A stretch of 64,000 nucleotides of DNA from Mycolicibacter sinensis (GTDB taxonomy: Bacteria > Actinomycetota > Actinomycetes > Mycobacteriales > Mycobacteriaceae): assembly GCF_001667375.1 (NCBI RefSeq), contig NZ_LZIN01000096.1:111850-175849 (forward strand), in the 5' to 3' direction. The position numbers and the translations under genes are program-made. Within the stretch, counting starts at the first letter, position 1, and each line of letters begins with the position of its first letter. Positions 48,713 to 57,804 of the stretch are shown here, one piece after another. The notes under the pieces are model-generated. The model did no database searches, was not told the DNA's origin, and saw nothing but the letters and a program-made list of their open reading frames with translations.

Positions 48713-49540
48713 ATGAGCGAGGCACGCATCGCCCTGGTCACCGGCGCCAGCCGCAGCGTCGGCAAGGGCATCGCGCTGGCACTGGGCTCGCAGGGCTGGA
48801 CGGTCTATGTCACCGCGCGGCGGCAGGGCCCGCTGGAGGAGACCGCCGGCAGCGTCACCGAGCGCGGCGGGCGCGGCATCGCGGTGCAGTGCGATCACCG
48901 CGACGACGACCAGATCACCGCGCTGTTCGCCAGCGTCGCCGACGAGCAGGGCGGCCGGTTGGATCTGCTGGTCAACAACGTGTGGGCGGCGCCCAAGGGA
49001 TTCGCCGGGTTCACCGAGAAGTTTTGGCAGCGCCCGCTGTCGGACTGGGACACCCTGATCGGGGTGGGGCTGCGCGCCCACTACGTCGCCTCGGTGTACG
49101 CCGCGCAGCTGATGGTGGCTCGCGGGTCGGGACTGATCGCCAACATCTCCTCGTTCGGCACCCGCGGACACCTGCACTCGGTGCTCTACGGCATGTCCAA
49201 GGCCGGGCTGGACAAGATGGCCGCCGACATGGCCGTCGAACTCGGCGGTACCGGCGTGAGCGCGCTGTCACTGTGGCCGGGGCTGGTGAAAAACGAAGTG
49301 ATGCAGGGCTTCATGGACCGCGGCCTGGACAACTTCCAGGGTTTTCCGCTGGCCAACGCCGAGACACCGGAGTTCATCGGCCGTGTCATCGCCGCGCTGG
49401 CCGGCGACCCGGACATCGCGGCCCGCAGCGGACGCACCCTGATCACCGCCGAGACCGCGCTGGATTACGGTGTCACCGACATCGAAGGCAACCAGCCCGA
49501 CTCGCACCGCGAACTGTTCGGCGGCGGGCCGCTGTATTGA
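48713..49540 (+). CDS. SDR-family oxidoreductase
   Basis: A 275-residue classical SDR: IALVTGASRSVGKGIAL for the cofactor, LDLLVNNVW, Ser in ANISSFGTRG, Tyr-x3-Lys in LYGMSKAGLDK. It follows the NTF2-like gene by 2 bp, suggesting translational coupling and a joint pathway. The SFG...LYGMSK context resembles human DHRS1-like enzymes. Confidence 0.82.
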   Translation: MSEARIALVTGASRSVGKGIALALGSQGWTVYVTARRQGPLEETAGSVTERGGRGIAVQCDHRDDDQITALFASVADEQGGRLDLLVNNVWAAPKGFAGFTEKFWQRPLSDWDTLIGVGLRAHYVASVYAAQLMVARGSGLIANISSFGTRGHLHSVLYGMSKAGLDKMAADMAVELGGTGVSALSLWPGLVKNEVMQGFMDRGLDNFQGFPLANAETPEFIGRVIAALAGDPDIAARSGRTLITAETALDYGVTDIEGNQPDSHRELFGGGPLY

Positions 49541-49574
49541 CCGTGCACCAACCCCCAATACACTCGCTGGCGCC

Positions 49575-51173
49575 ATGACCGACAATGCCCTGGAGTCCGA
49601 AGCGGGCCGCCGCCGAACGTTTGCGGTCATCAGCCATCCCGACGCCGGAAAATCCACCTTGACCGAGGCGCTGGTGCTGCATGCCCGGGCCATCACCGAA
49701 GCCGGCGCGGTGCACGGCAAATCCGGTCGCCGCGCCACCGTGTCGGACTGGATGGAGATGGAGAAAGCCCGCGGAATCTCCATCACCTCGACCGCCCTGC
49801 AGTTCCCGTACCGCACCGCGCGGGGGCAGGACTGCGTCATCAACCTGCTCGACACTCCCGGCCACGCCGACTTCTCCGAAGACACCTACCGGGTGCTGAC
49901 CGCCGTCGATTCCGCGGTCATGCTCATCGATGCCGCCAAAGGTCTTGAGCCGCAGACACTCAAGCTGTTCCAGGTATGCCGTCACCGCCGGATCCCGATC
50001 ATCACCGTCATCAACAAGTGGGACCGCCCCGGCCGTCATGCCCTGGAATTGATGGACGAGATCGCGACCCGGATCGGGCTGCGCCCCACCCCGCTGACCT
50101 GGCCGGTCGGCATCGCCGGAGACTTCCATGGGGTGCTGGACCGCCGCTCGGGAAACTTCATCCGGTTCACCCGTACCGCCGGCGGCGCCACCGCCGCACC
50201 CGAAGAGCACATCGCCGCCGCCGACGCGCATGAGGCGGCCGGCGTCGACTGGGACACTGCGGTCGAAGAGTGCGAGCTGCTGAGCGCCGACGGCTCCGAC
50301 TTCGACCGCGAGGCCTTCCTGGACTGCACGGCGTCACCGGTGCTGTTCACCTCGGCGGCGTTGAACTTCGGGGTGAATCAGCTGCTCGATGTGCTCACCG
50401 AGCTGGCACCGGCGCCCAGCGGGGCGCTCGACGTCGACGGTGTCCGGCGCGCCACCGACGCGCCGTTCAGCGCGTTCGTGTTCAAGGTGCAGGCCGGCAT
50501 GGACTCCGCCCACCGCGATCGCATCGCTTTCGCGCGGGTGTATTCGGGAACCTTCGAACGCGGCGATGTGCTCACCCACGCCGCTACCGGCAAGCCCTTT
50601 GTCACCAAGTACGCCCAGTCGGTGTTCGGCCAGCAGCGCTCCACACTCGACACCGCCTGGCCCGGTGATGTGATCGGGCTGGCCAACGCCGCCGCGCTGC
50701 GACCGGGGGACACGTTGTATTGCGATGTGCCCGTGCAATATCCGCCGATACCGAGCTTTTCACCGGAGCATTTCTCGGTGGCCCGCAACGTCGATCCCAG
50801 CAAGCACAAGCAGTTCCGCCGTGGGATCGAGCAGTTGGATCAAGAGGGTGTCGTTCAGGTGCTGTGCTCGGATCGCCGCGGCGATCAGGCTCCGGTGCTC
50901 GCCGCCGTCGGCCCGATGCAGTTCGAGGTCGCCGCACACCGGATGGCAACCGAGATCGGTGCGCCGATCGCACTGGAGTCGCTGCCCTACCAGGTGGCGC
51001 GGATCGTGGACGAGGGCGACGCCGACTTCGTCAACAGGCAGTCGTTGGCCGAAGTCATGACCCGCACCGACGGCGTGCACCTGGCCTTGTTCTCCAACAG
51101 CTGGCGACTTCAGGGTTTCCAACGCGACAACCCCGACGTGCAGCTACGGTCCTTGGTGGCCGCGGAAGGCTAG
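49575..51173 (+). CDS. prfC: Peptide chain release factor 3
   Basis: A 532-residue GTPase with G1 SHPDAGKSTL (residues 20-30), switch GISITSTALQF, G3 DTPGHADFSEDTYR and G4 NKWDRPG, followed by RF3 domains II and III. Length equals that of E. coli RF3. It recycles RF1/RF2 after termination. ATG 49575 lies 10 nt after TACACT, so the leader is very short. Confidence 0.95.
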   Translation: MTDNALESEAGRRRTFAVISHPDAGKSTLTEALVLHARAITEAGAVHGKSGRRATVSDWMEMEKARGISITSTALQFPYRTARGQDCVINLLDTPGHADFSEDTYRVLTAVDSAVMLIDAAKGLEPQTLKLFQVCRHRRIPIITVINKWDRPGRHALELMDEIATRIGLRPTPLTWPVGIAGDFHGVLDRRSGNFIRFTRTAGGATAAPEEHIAAADAHEAAGVDWDTAVEECELLSADGSDFDREAFLDCTASPVLFTSAALNFGVNQLLDVLTELAPAPSGALDVDGVRRATDAPFSAFVFKVQAGMDSAHRDRIAFARVYSGTFERGDVLTHAATGKPFVTKYAQSVFGQQRSTLDTAWPGDVIGLANAAALRPGDTLYCDVPVQYPPIPSFSPEHFSVARNVDPSKHKQFRRGIEQLDQEGVVQVLCSDRRGDQAPVLAAVGPMQFEVAAHRMATEIGAPIALESLPYQVARIVDEGDADFVNRQSLAEVMTRTDGVHLALFSNSWRLQGFQRDNPDVQLRSLVAAEG

Positions 51174-51180
51174 CTCGCCC

Positions 51181-52056
51181 TCACTCGCGCAGCCGCACCA
51201 TCCGCGTCGTCGAACTCTCGTCGAGCTCCACCAGGTCCGAATAGGACCGCAGGAAATCGCTGAACGACTTATAGCCCAGGGCTTTCTCGCTGAACGACGG
51301 ATCCATGCGCTTCATCTGCGCCTTGACCGCCGAATTGTGCAGCCACTCGACGTCGTCCTTCTCCAGGCCGATCTGCAACGCGCGGGTGAGCAGCGCGGTG
51401 GCGGTGTCCACCGGATCCGGTGGCGGCGGCTCGTCGGGTTCCTTATTGGCCTGCCGGGTGCGTCGTTTCGGTTCTGTGTCGGGGTCGGCCGGCGCGGGCT
51501 CGAACACCGGCACCCCGGGCAGTGCGTCGTAGCTGACGAAGTCGTCGCAGGCTGCGGCCAGCGCGCGACTGGTCGATCCGGCCACGCCGATCCCGACGAC
51601 ATAGCGGCCCAGGCGTTTACAGCGCTGTGCCAGTGGGATGTAGTCGGAGTCGCCGGCCACGATCACCACGTGCGTCAGATCCGGCAGCCGGAACATGTCC
51701 TCCACCGCGTCGACGGCCAACCGGATATCGGCGCCGTTCTTACCGTAGGCGGCCGCCGGGAACAGCTGCACCAGATCGACCGCGCGCGCCACCAGTTGCG
51801 CGCGGTAACCGGTGTTGACCTCCGCCGACCAGTCGGCGTAGGCGCGGGTGAGCACCAGCGTCCCGAACGACGACGCGAAGTCGATGATCGCGCCGACGTC
51901 GACGGTGGCGCGCGCCAGCCGATCCGGCTGCTTGGCCAGGCCCTTGGCCTTGTCCTTCTGAAAGGAGCTGCGCCCGTTGACCTGGTCGTAGCGCGAGATC
52001 ACGATGTTGTCGAAGTCGAGGTAGACCGCGACCCGGGTATCGCCGGATTCCGTCAT
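51181..52056 (-). CDS. NYN-domain protein with OST-HTH/LOTUS-like C-terminus
   Basis: A 291-residue protein. Residues 8-185 are a NYN (PIN-like) ribonuclease domain with VAVYLDFDNI, NGADIRLAVDAVEDM and VIVAGDSDYIPLA supplying the acidic metal site. A Pro/Asp-rich linker follows, then a LOTUS-like helical domain (KMDPSFSEKALGYKSFSDFL-type pattern, residues 225-285). LOTUS domains bind RNA. Convergent with prfC, 7 bp apart. It probably cleaves a structured RNA. Confidence 0.82.
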   Translation of the reverse strand: MTESGDTRVAVYLDFDNIVISRYDQVNGRSSFQKDKAKGLAKQPDRLARATVDVGAIIDFASSFGTLVLTRAYADWSAEVNTGYRAQLVARAVDLVQLFPAAAYGKNGADIRLAVDAVEDMFRLPDLTHVVIVAGDSDYIPLAQRCKRLGRYVVGIGVAGSTSRALAAACDDFVSYDALPGVPVFEPAPADPDTEPKRRTRQANKEPDEPPPPDPVDTATALLTRALQIGLEKDDVEWLHNSAVKAQMKRMDPSFSEKALGYKSFSDFLRSYSDLVELDESSTTRMVRLRE

Positions 52057-52100
52057 GGATGCCAGTGTGGCACGCAGCGCCGCCCTCAGCCGTGGCGGCT

Positions 52101-52119
52101 TGTCGCTCAAAGGCGGGCA
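52101..52119. repeat. Single copy of a dispersed 19-bp repeat
   Basis: TGTCGCTCAAAGGCGGGCA, identical over 19 bp to the arms of the inverted repeat at 63818-63945. It lies 45 bp upstream of the NYN gene start. Three exact copies of a 19-mer in 64 kb are not expected by chance. Confidence 0.7.
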
Positions 52120-52151
52120 ACTATCCCTATGGTTGGCCGCCGGCGACGTAC

Positions 52152-52460
52152 CTACCCGGGCCGGTACCACCGCGGGATCAACTCCCGGTCGGGCAGCGGA
52201 TACTGCCCGTAGAACCCGTGCGGATCACCCCGCAACACCTGGGCATTCTGGATCTCGGCGCGCTGGCGGATGTCGCGGAGGCGGGCTTGTTCGGCGGCGC
52301 GGTGCGCGGCGTACAGACCCACCGACCATCGGGTGACGATCACCGCCAGGGCGATCACCGCACCGGCCAGAATGAGCCAGCGCAGCCACCACAGCACCGC
52401 GATCACCACCAGGATGGCCAGCCCCGTTCCGCTGCTGCCTGACTGCTTGCCTTTCGCCAT
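52152..52460 (-). CDS. Small membrane protein with LRGD-GFYG motif
   Basis: A 102-residue protein: two adjacent membrane segments (GLAILVVIAVLWWLRW, AGAVIALAVIVTRW), a charged helix, then QVLRGDPHGFYGQYPLP. ATG 52460 is 7 nt after TACCGT (leaderless). The arrangement matches the protein at 33626-34348 (QHSWALRGDSRGLYG), so both belong to one unnamed mycobacterial family. Function unknown. Confidence 0.65.
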   Translation of the reverse strand: MAKGKQSGSSGTGLAILVVIAVLWWLRWLILAGAVIALAVIVTRWSVGLYAAHRAAEQARLRDIRQRAEIQNAQVLRGDPHGFYGQYPLPDRELIPRWYRPG

Positions 52461-52537
52461 GATCGTCACGGTAATCCGGGGGTGTGACAGGTCGGGGCGG
52501 CTAGCGACCGGGGGAAGCGGTCGGCAGACCGGGAGGG

Positions 52538-52714
52538 TTAGCGCTCCTCATTCCGCATCTCACGGAGCAGTTCCCCTGCCTCGTGATCGGTACGAATAGG
52601 ACCCGTTGGGCGAGGCACCGGCCCGCTGACGGTCGCCGGATGAAGTAGCCCAGCCTTGATCATCTCGGCCAGTGGACTGTCCTGGTTCGGCTCAGGTTCG
52701 GGCACTTCGGACAT
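52538..52714 (-). CDS. 58-residue orphan antitoxin-like protein
   Basis: A 58-residue protein: MSEVPEPEPNQDSPLAEMIK at the N-terminus and DHEAGELLREMRNEER at the C-terminus, an acidic disordered start and an amphipathic charged end like the toxin-binding half of type II antitoxins. ATG 52714 follows TACCCT by 6 nt (leaderless). No toxin gene lies on either side. Confidence 0.6.
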   Translation of the reverse strand: MSEVPEPEPNQDSPLAEMIKAGLLHPATVSGPVPRPTGPIRTDHEAGELLREMRNEER

Positions 52715-52753
52715 GCTCGCAGGGTACCGCCGATTTGCTGCATTCGACCGGAA

Positions 52754-54502
52754 TCACGCCTCGCGCAGCCGCAACGCCAGCCCCGACGCGCGCACCGCCC
52801 GCCGATCCAGCGCGGCACGGATCTCCTCCTCGGAACCGACCACCCGCACCTTGTGCTTGGCGCGGGTCACCGCGGTGTAGAACAGCTCCCGGGTCAAAAG
52901 GCGCGACTCGACCGGCGGCATCAGCACCGTCACCACGTCGGCCTCGCTGCCCTGGCTCTTGTGGATGGTCATCGCGTACATGCTCTCGACGTCGGAGAGC
53001 CGGCCGGTGGCGAAATCGACCGGGCCCGCGGCGGTGGCGATCACCGCGCGCAGCCCGTCGGCGCGCGCTGTGACCACCCCGGTGTCGCCGTTGCGCACTC
53101 CCAGCCCGTAGTCGTTGGCGGTGATCAGCAGCGGCCGCCCGGCATACCAGTCCGCCCACACCGGATCCCCGGTCTGCTCGGACACCCAGCGCCGCACCTG
53201 ACGATTCCAGTGGTTCGCCCCGTGCCGGCCGTCGCGGTGCGCGCACAGCAGCCGGTGCTCGTCAAGATTGCGCAACGCCTCCCCGGCGTCGCCCAGCATC
53301 GCCGCCTGGCGCACCCGCAGCGCATGCGGCACCGCGATCTGCGCCAACTTGTCGGCCAGGGCGGACGGACCGGTCACGTCGATCCATTCCCGGTGCTCAT
53401 CATCGGAGCCCAGCAGCGCGATCACGGTGTCACCGTCGCCGTCGCGGATCGCCGCCGCCAGCTCACCTATCGGCTTCTTGTAGCGGTGCGCGGTCCGCAA
53501 CGTCGCCACCCGGGTGCCCGGCCGCGCCGCCAACCCCTCCACCAGGTCGGCCAGCACCGCCCCAGCCTCCACCGACGCCAACTGGTCGGAATCACCCACC
53601 AGGATCAGCCGGGCGGTCGGCCGCACCGCCTCGAGCAGCCGGGCCATCAACGTCAGCGACACCATCGACGTCTCGTCGACCACGATCACGTCGTGCGGCA
53701 GCCGGTTGGCCCGATTGTGCTTGAACCGCGACGAATTTCCCGGCCGCGACCCCAGCAGCGCGTGCAGCGTGCGGGCCTGCAACCCGGCCAGCCGCGTCTG
53801 ATCCACCGGATCCAAATCCGCGACCTGACCGGCGACCGCCTCGGTCAGCCGGGCCGCGGCCTTGCCGGTCGGTGCGGCCAGTGCGATCCGCAGACCCGGG
53901 CGGCCCGATGCCTCGGCCTGCTCGGCAAGCAGCGCCAGCAACCGGGCCACCGTGGTGGTCTTGCCGGTTCCCGGCCCGCCGGTGAGCACAGTGACGGCCT
54001 GGGTCAGCGCGATCTCGGCGGCGCTGCGCTGCTCGTGGTAGTCCGGCGGGAACAGCCGCTCGAGCGCCGCCGGCTCGGCCGGCCCGGCGTGCGGGGTGGA
54101 CAGTGCCAGCAGATCAGCGCAGACCTGCTCCTCCTCGCGCCAGTAGCGGTCCAGGTAGAGCAGTCGATCGGCGTACAGGCGCAGCACCTGCTTGGTGACC
54201 AGTGCACTGGCGCGCACCGCGGCCAGCCACGCCTCCGGTTCCGGCCAGCCCAGCTCCGGCAGCTCGGTGCTGGCCGCCACGGAGGCCAGCTCCACGCAGA
54301 CCGACCCGGTGCGCAGCGCCCGTACCGCCAAAGCGACTGCCAGGGCCACCGATTCGTCGGCTTCGCCGCCCAGCGCGCAGACCCGTTGGGCGGTATGCAC
54401 GTCCGCCGTCTCCAGCACACCGGCGTCGTTGAACTCCCGCAGGATGCCGGTGGCCGACTGGGCCACCCGCCACGACAGCGGGTCATCGATGCTCAGGCTC
54501 AT
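52754..54502 (-). CDS. recD: Exodeoxyribonuclease V alpha chain, RecD
   Basis: A 582-residue superfamily 1B helicase: Walker A LTGGPGTGKTTTVARL, motif II VVDETSMVSL, motif III ILVGDSDQLASV and C-terminal MTIHKSQGSEADVV. It is the 5'-3' motor of RecBCD. ATG 54502 overlaps the recB stop. In mycobacteria RecBCD mainly supports single-strand annealing, while AdnAB handles recombination. Confidence 0.93.
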   Translation of the reverse strand: MSLSIDDPLSWRVAQSATGILREFNDAGVLETADVHTAQRVCALGGEADESVALAVALAVRALRTGSVCVELASVAASTELPELGWPEPEAWLAAVRASALVTKQVLRLYADRLLYLDRYWREEEQVCADLLALSTPHAGPAEPAALERLFPPDYHEQRSAAEIALTQAVTVLTGGPGTGKTTTVARLLALLAEQAEASGRPGLRIALAAPTGKAAARLTEAVAGQVADLDPVDQTRLAGLQARTLHALLGSRPGNSSRFKHNRANRLPHDVIVVDETSMVSLTLMARLLEAVRPTARLILVGDSDQLASVEAGAVLADLVEGLAARPGTRVATLRTAHRYKKPIGELAAAIRDGDGDTVIALLGSDDEHREWIDVTGPSALADKLAQIAVPHALRVRQAAMLGDAGEALRNLDEHRLLCAHRDGRHGANHWNRQVRRWVSEQTGDPVWADWYAGRPLLITANDYGLGVRNGDTGVVTARADGLRAVIATAAGPVDFATGRLSDVESMYAMTIHKSQGSEADVVTVLMPPVESRLLTRELFYTAVTRAKHKVRVVGSEEEIRAALDRRAVRASGLALRLREA

Positions 54503-57500
54503 GCCGCGGTCACCCCCTGATGCAGCAGATCGGACAGGGCGATCACCAGTGCGGCCGGCGGGCGCCAGCTGAACACCCCGGTCGGATGCCCGTCGAGAAT
54601 CGGGGTCTCCGGCCCGCACATGCCGCGCACGAACAGATACAGCACCCCGGCCAGGTGCTGCTGCGGGTCGTAACCCGGCTGGCGCCACCGCAAGAATCGG
54701 TGCAGCACCGCGGTATACAGCAGCGCCTGCAGCGGATAGTCCGAGTGCAGCATGGCCTCGGCCATCCGCGCGAAGCTGTAGTCGGCGGCGGTCTCACCGA
54801 GCTGATTGGTCTTGTAGTCGACCACCAGATAGCGCTGATCGGGCAGGCGCAGCACCACATCCAGCGAACCGGACAGGTAGCCACGCAGCGACTGCCCACC
54901 CAGCGTGTCGGAGAGCAGCCGGTCGGCGTAGACGGCGAAAGGGTCCTCGGGGGCCAGGTGTTCGCGCAGCAGTGCGCCCACGTCGGCGACCCGGACCTGC
55001 GGCGCTACACCGGAAACATCGCCGCCGGCCAGTGGGATCTCGAACTCCAACTCCCGCAACCGGTCCGGCAGCCCGATCTGCCGCAACGTCAGCCCTTCGG
55101 CCAGCGGCCCCAGCGAGGTGTCGTGCATCGGCACCAGGGCCGCGGCGAGCTCGTCGGCCTCGACACCGATCGGCCACCACGGCTCGTGGTCGCGCACCTG
55201 CGCAGCCAGCTCGGCGGCCAGGTCCGCCGCGAACGGGTCGGCGGTCTCCAGCACCGCATGCACCAGCGACCCGAACGTCGTGCCGCCGGGCAGGTCCGCC
55301 ATCGGCGAGCGCACCTGCGCGCCGGTCGGCGGGGCGACCTCGGTAACGGTGACGTCCTCGGACTCGTCGTCGCGGGCGTGGGTCTCCGGCTCGCTGTGCA
55401 CCCCGCTTTCGGCTTCGGCCTGGGCGCCGCGGATCAGCGCCGAATAGGAGGTGCGCCGCCAGCCGGTGTCAATGGATCGGTGAAAGTGCCGTACCGCCAA
55501 GTCTTTCGGGGTCACCGTCCTGGGCAGCGGGGTCGGTTGCACCACCTCGGAGTGCTCGGCCACCGGGCCGCCGGCGGCCTGCCAGCTCTCGAACAGCGCC
55601 CACGCGTCGGCATCGCTGATCCGCGGCGGGCAGGAGACCGGCACCTGCACCTCGCCGAACGAGCGGCCACGCAGCAACCGGGACAATCCGCTGTTGGCCT
55701 CGTCGCGGCTGGGGCCCCACCACGCCACCACCTGCGATTGCGCCCGGGTCAGCGCGACGTAGGTGTTGCGCAAGTGGTCCAGGGCCTCCTCGGTCTGGTG
55801 CAGATCTGCCGCCAGGTACCGATCCGGGCCGTCGTCGCCGCCGATGTAGAGGCAGCGCGTCTCGGAGTCGTCGACGGCGGGCTCGTGGTAGAGCAGGTCG
55901 CCCTTGTCGCCGATGAACCGGTTGAACAAGAACGGCAGGTACACCACCGGGAATTGCAGCCCCTTGGCGGCGAACACCGTCATGATCTGTACGGCGCCGG
56001 CATCGCTGTCCAGCCGGCGACTGCGTTCGGTGGCGCGGCTGGTGCGGTCCTCACACTGTTTGCGCAGCCAGTCGCGCAGGCCGGGCAGCCCGAGCCGCTC
56101 GGCGTGCGCGGTCTCGTGCAGCAGCTGCCCGATGTGCGCGCAGTCGGTCAGTTGCCGCTCCCCGCCGCGCTGACTGAGCACCCGCCGGCCCATCCCGGCC
56201 AGTTTGGCCGCCTCGAACACCGCGGCGATGCCGCGCAACCGGGCGTGGTCGATCCACTCGCGCAGCGTCTGCGCCACCCGGTCGGTGAGGTCGTCCCCGC
56301 CGGCGGCCAGGGTCTCGGCGGTCTCGCCGAAGAACATCGTGCATGCCGCGGCCCGCACCAGGCCGCTGCGGTGCGGGGCGTCGAACGCCTCCAGCAGGCA
56401 CAGCCAGTCCGCGGCCGCAGAGGAGACGAACACGTCCGCATCGCCGGTGTAGACCACCGGAATATCCAGCGCCGTCAACGCATCCCGGCACAGCGCGGCG
56501 TCCTCGTGCCGCTCGACCAGGATCGCGACATCACCGGCGGTGATCGGCCGCCCGTCGTAGGTCGCAGCCGAACCGAGCAGGGCGGCGACGTCGGCGGCCA
56601 GATCACCCGGGATGTATTCGCGCAGTACGGGTATCGGAATGTCTTTGACGGCCGAGCAGCCCACAGCGGGCCGGTCGACCACGCGAAGCCGAAACGGCGC
56701 GTTGTGCGGCGCCCCGGCCAGCCGCTGCCCGCGATGGTGGGCCTGCACAGCGGGCACCACGATCTCCGGATGGCCCAGCTGCACCCCGCCCAGCACCACC
56801 TGCAGGGCGTCGACCAGGTCGGAATCGCTGCGCCAGTTGGTGTCGAGGGTGCGATGGTCGTCGGCGTTGCGGGCAGCGGCCAGGTAGGTGTAGATGTCGC
56901 CGCCGCGGAAACCGTAGATGGCCTGCTTGGGATCGCCGATCAACACCAGGGTCGAATGCCCGCGGAAGCCGGCGTCGATCACCTCCCACTGCACCGGGTC
57001 GGTGTCCTGGAATTCGTCGACCATCACGATCGGCCAGCGCCGGCGCATCCGCTCGGCCGCATCGGAATCACTGCGCCGCAGTGCGTCTCGAAGCAGCGTG
57101 AGCAGGTCGGTGTAGCCGAGGATGCCGTGGCGGCGTTTGCGGTGCGCCAGTTCGGCCAGCACCTCCGCGGCGAAGTCCAGGCGTGCGGCCGCCGCCGAGC
57201 CGGGGTCGGGGTTCGCCGGGCGCAGCTGTGCGGCGGGCTCCTCGACCACCTTGGCGGCCAGTGCCAGCGCCTCGTCACGGCTGAACGGCGGGGGACCCTC
57301 GGCGTGACCGAAGTGCGCCAGGTAGCGGTCGTCGACGATCTCACCGACCAGATCGGCCAGGCTCTCCAGCAGCGTCAGGGTCTCGTCGGTGTCACCGGCC
57401 ACCCCGAGGGATTTCAGTACCAGCGAACAGAACTGGTGGATGGTGACGATGGTGGCGGCGTCGAAATCGGCCAGCGCGTCGCGCAGCCGGTCGTGCCGGG

Positions 57501-57804
57501 CGCTGCGCAGGTCGGCGGGGCCGTCGAGTAGGTAGCGCTCCAGCTCATTGTCGGCGGCCTGCGCCCCGCCGAGCACCGCCAGCGCCCCGGCGACCAGGGT
57601 GCGCACCCGGTCCCGCAGCTCGCGGCTGGCCAGCCGGCCGAAGGTGATCAGCAGCAGCTCGTCCGGGCGGGCCAGCCCGTCGGCGAGGTAGCGGGTGGTC
57701 AGCCCGGCCAGGGCGAAGGTTTTGCCGGTGCCCGCGCTGGCCTCCAGCACCACCGTCGAGCCGGCTTCCGGCAGCGGGCCCACCAGGTCGAAGCTGCGGG
57801 TCAT
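54499..57804 (-). CDS. recB: Exodeoxyribonuclease V beta chain, RecB
   Basis: A 1101-residue helicase-nuclease: Walker A LEASAGTGKTFALAGL near residue 20, motif II VMVDEFQDTDPVQW, helicase motifs V-VI including YVALTRAQSQVV, and a C-terminal RecB nuclease with GSLDVVLRLPDQRYLVVDYK (Asp...Asp-x-Lys). All parts are present. It overlaps recC and recD by 4 bp on each side, so CBD is one translationally coupled operon. Confidence 0.95.
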   Translation of the reverse strand: MTRSFDLVGPLPEAGSTVVLEASAGTGKTFALAGLTTRYLADGLARPDELLLITFGRLASRELRDRVRTLVAGALAVLGGAQAADNELERYLLDGPADLRSARHDRLRDALADFDAATIVTIHQFCSLVLKSLGVAGDTDETLTLLESLADLVGEIVDDRYLAHFGHAEGPPPFSRDEALALAAKVVEEPAAQLRPANPDPGSAAAARLDFAAEVLAELAHRKRRHGILGYTDLLTLLRDALRRSDSDAAERMRRRWPIVMVDEFQDTDPVQWEVIDAGFRGHSTLVLIGDPKQAIYGFRGGDIYTYLAAARNADDHRTLDTNWRSDSDLVDALQVVLGGVQLGHPEIVVPAVQAHHRGQRLAGAPHNAPFRLRVVDRPAVGCSAVKDIPIPVLREYIPGDLAADVAALLGSAATYDGRPITAGDVAILVERHEDAALCRDALTALDIPVVYTGDADVFVSSAAADWLCLLEAFDAPHRSGLVRAAACTMFFGETAETLAAGGDDLTDRVAQTLREWIDHARLRGIAAVFEAAKLAGMGRRVLSQRGGERQLTDCAHIGQLLHETAHAERLGLPGLRDWLRKQCEDRTSRATERSRRLDSDAGAVQIMTVFAAKGLQFPVVYLPFLFNRFIGDKGDLLYHEPAVDDSETRCLYIGGDDGPDRYLAADLHQTEEALDHLRNTYVALTRAQSQVVAWWGPSRDEANSGLSRLLRGRSFGEVQVPVSCPPRISDADAWALFESWQAAGGPVAEHSEVVQPTPLPRTVTPKDLAVRHFHRSIDTGWRRTSYSALIRGAQAEAESGVHSEPETHARDDESEDVTVTEVAPPTGAQVRSPMADLPGGTTFGSLVHAVLETADPFAADLAAELAAQVRDHEPWWPIGVEADELAAALVPMHDTSLGPLAEGLTLRQIGLPDRLRELEFEIPLAGGDVSGVAPQVRVADVGALLREHLAPEDPFAVYADRLLSDTLGGQSLRGYLSGSLDVVLRLPDQRYLVVDYKTNQLGETAADYSFARMAEAMLHSDYPLQALLYTAVLHRFLRWRQPGYDPQQHLAGVLYLFVRGMCGPETPILDGHPTGVFSWRPPAALVIALSDLLHQGVTAA

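Noticed and set aside
54520..57531. A 1003-codon open frame on the plus strand opposite recB, and an 855-codon one at 58212-60779 opposite recC
   Set aside because: Compositional shadows of high-GC third positions; the minus strand encodes complete RecB and RecC with all motifs.
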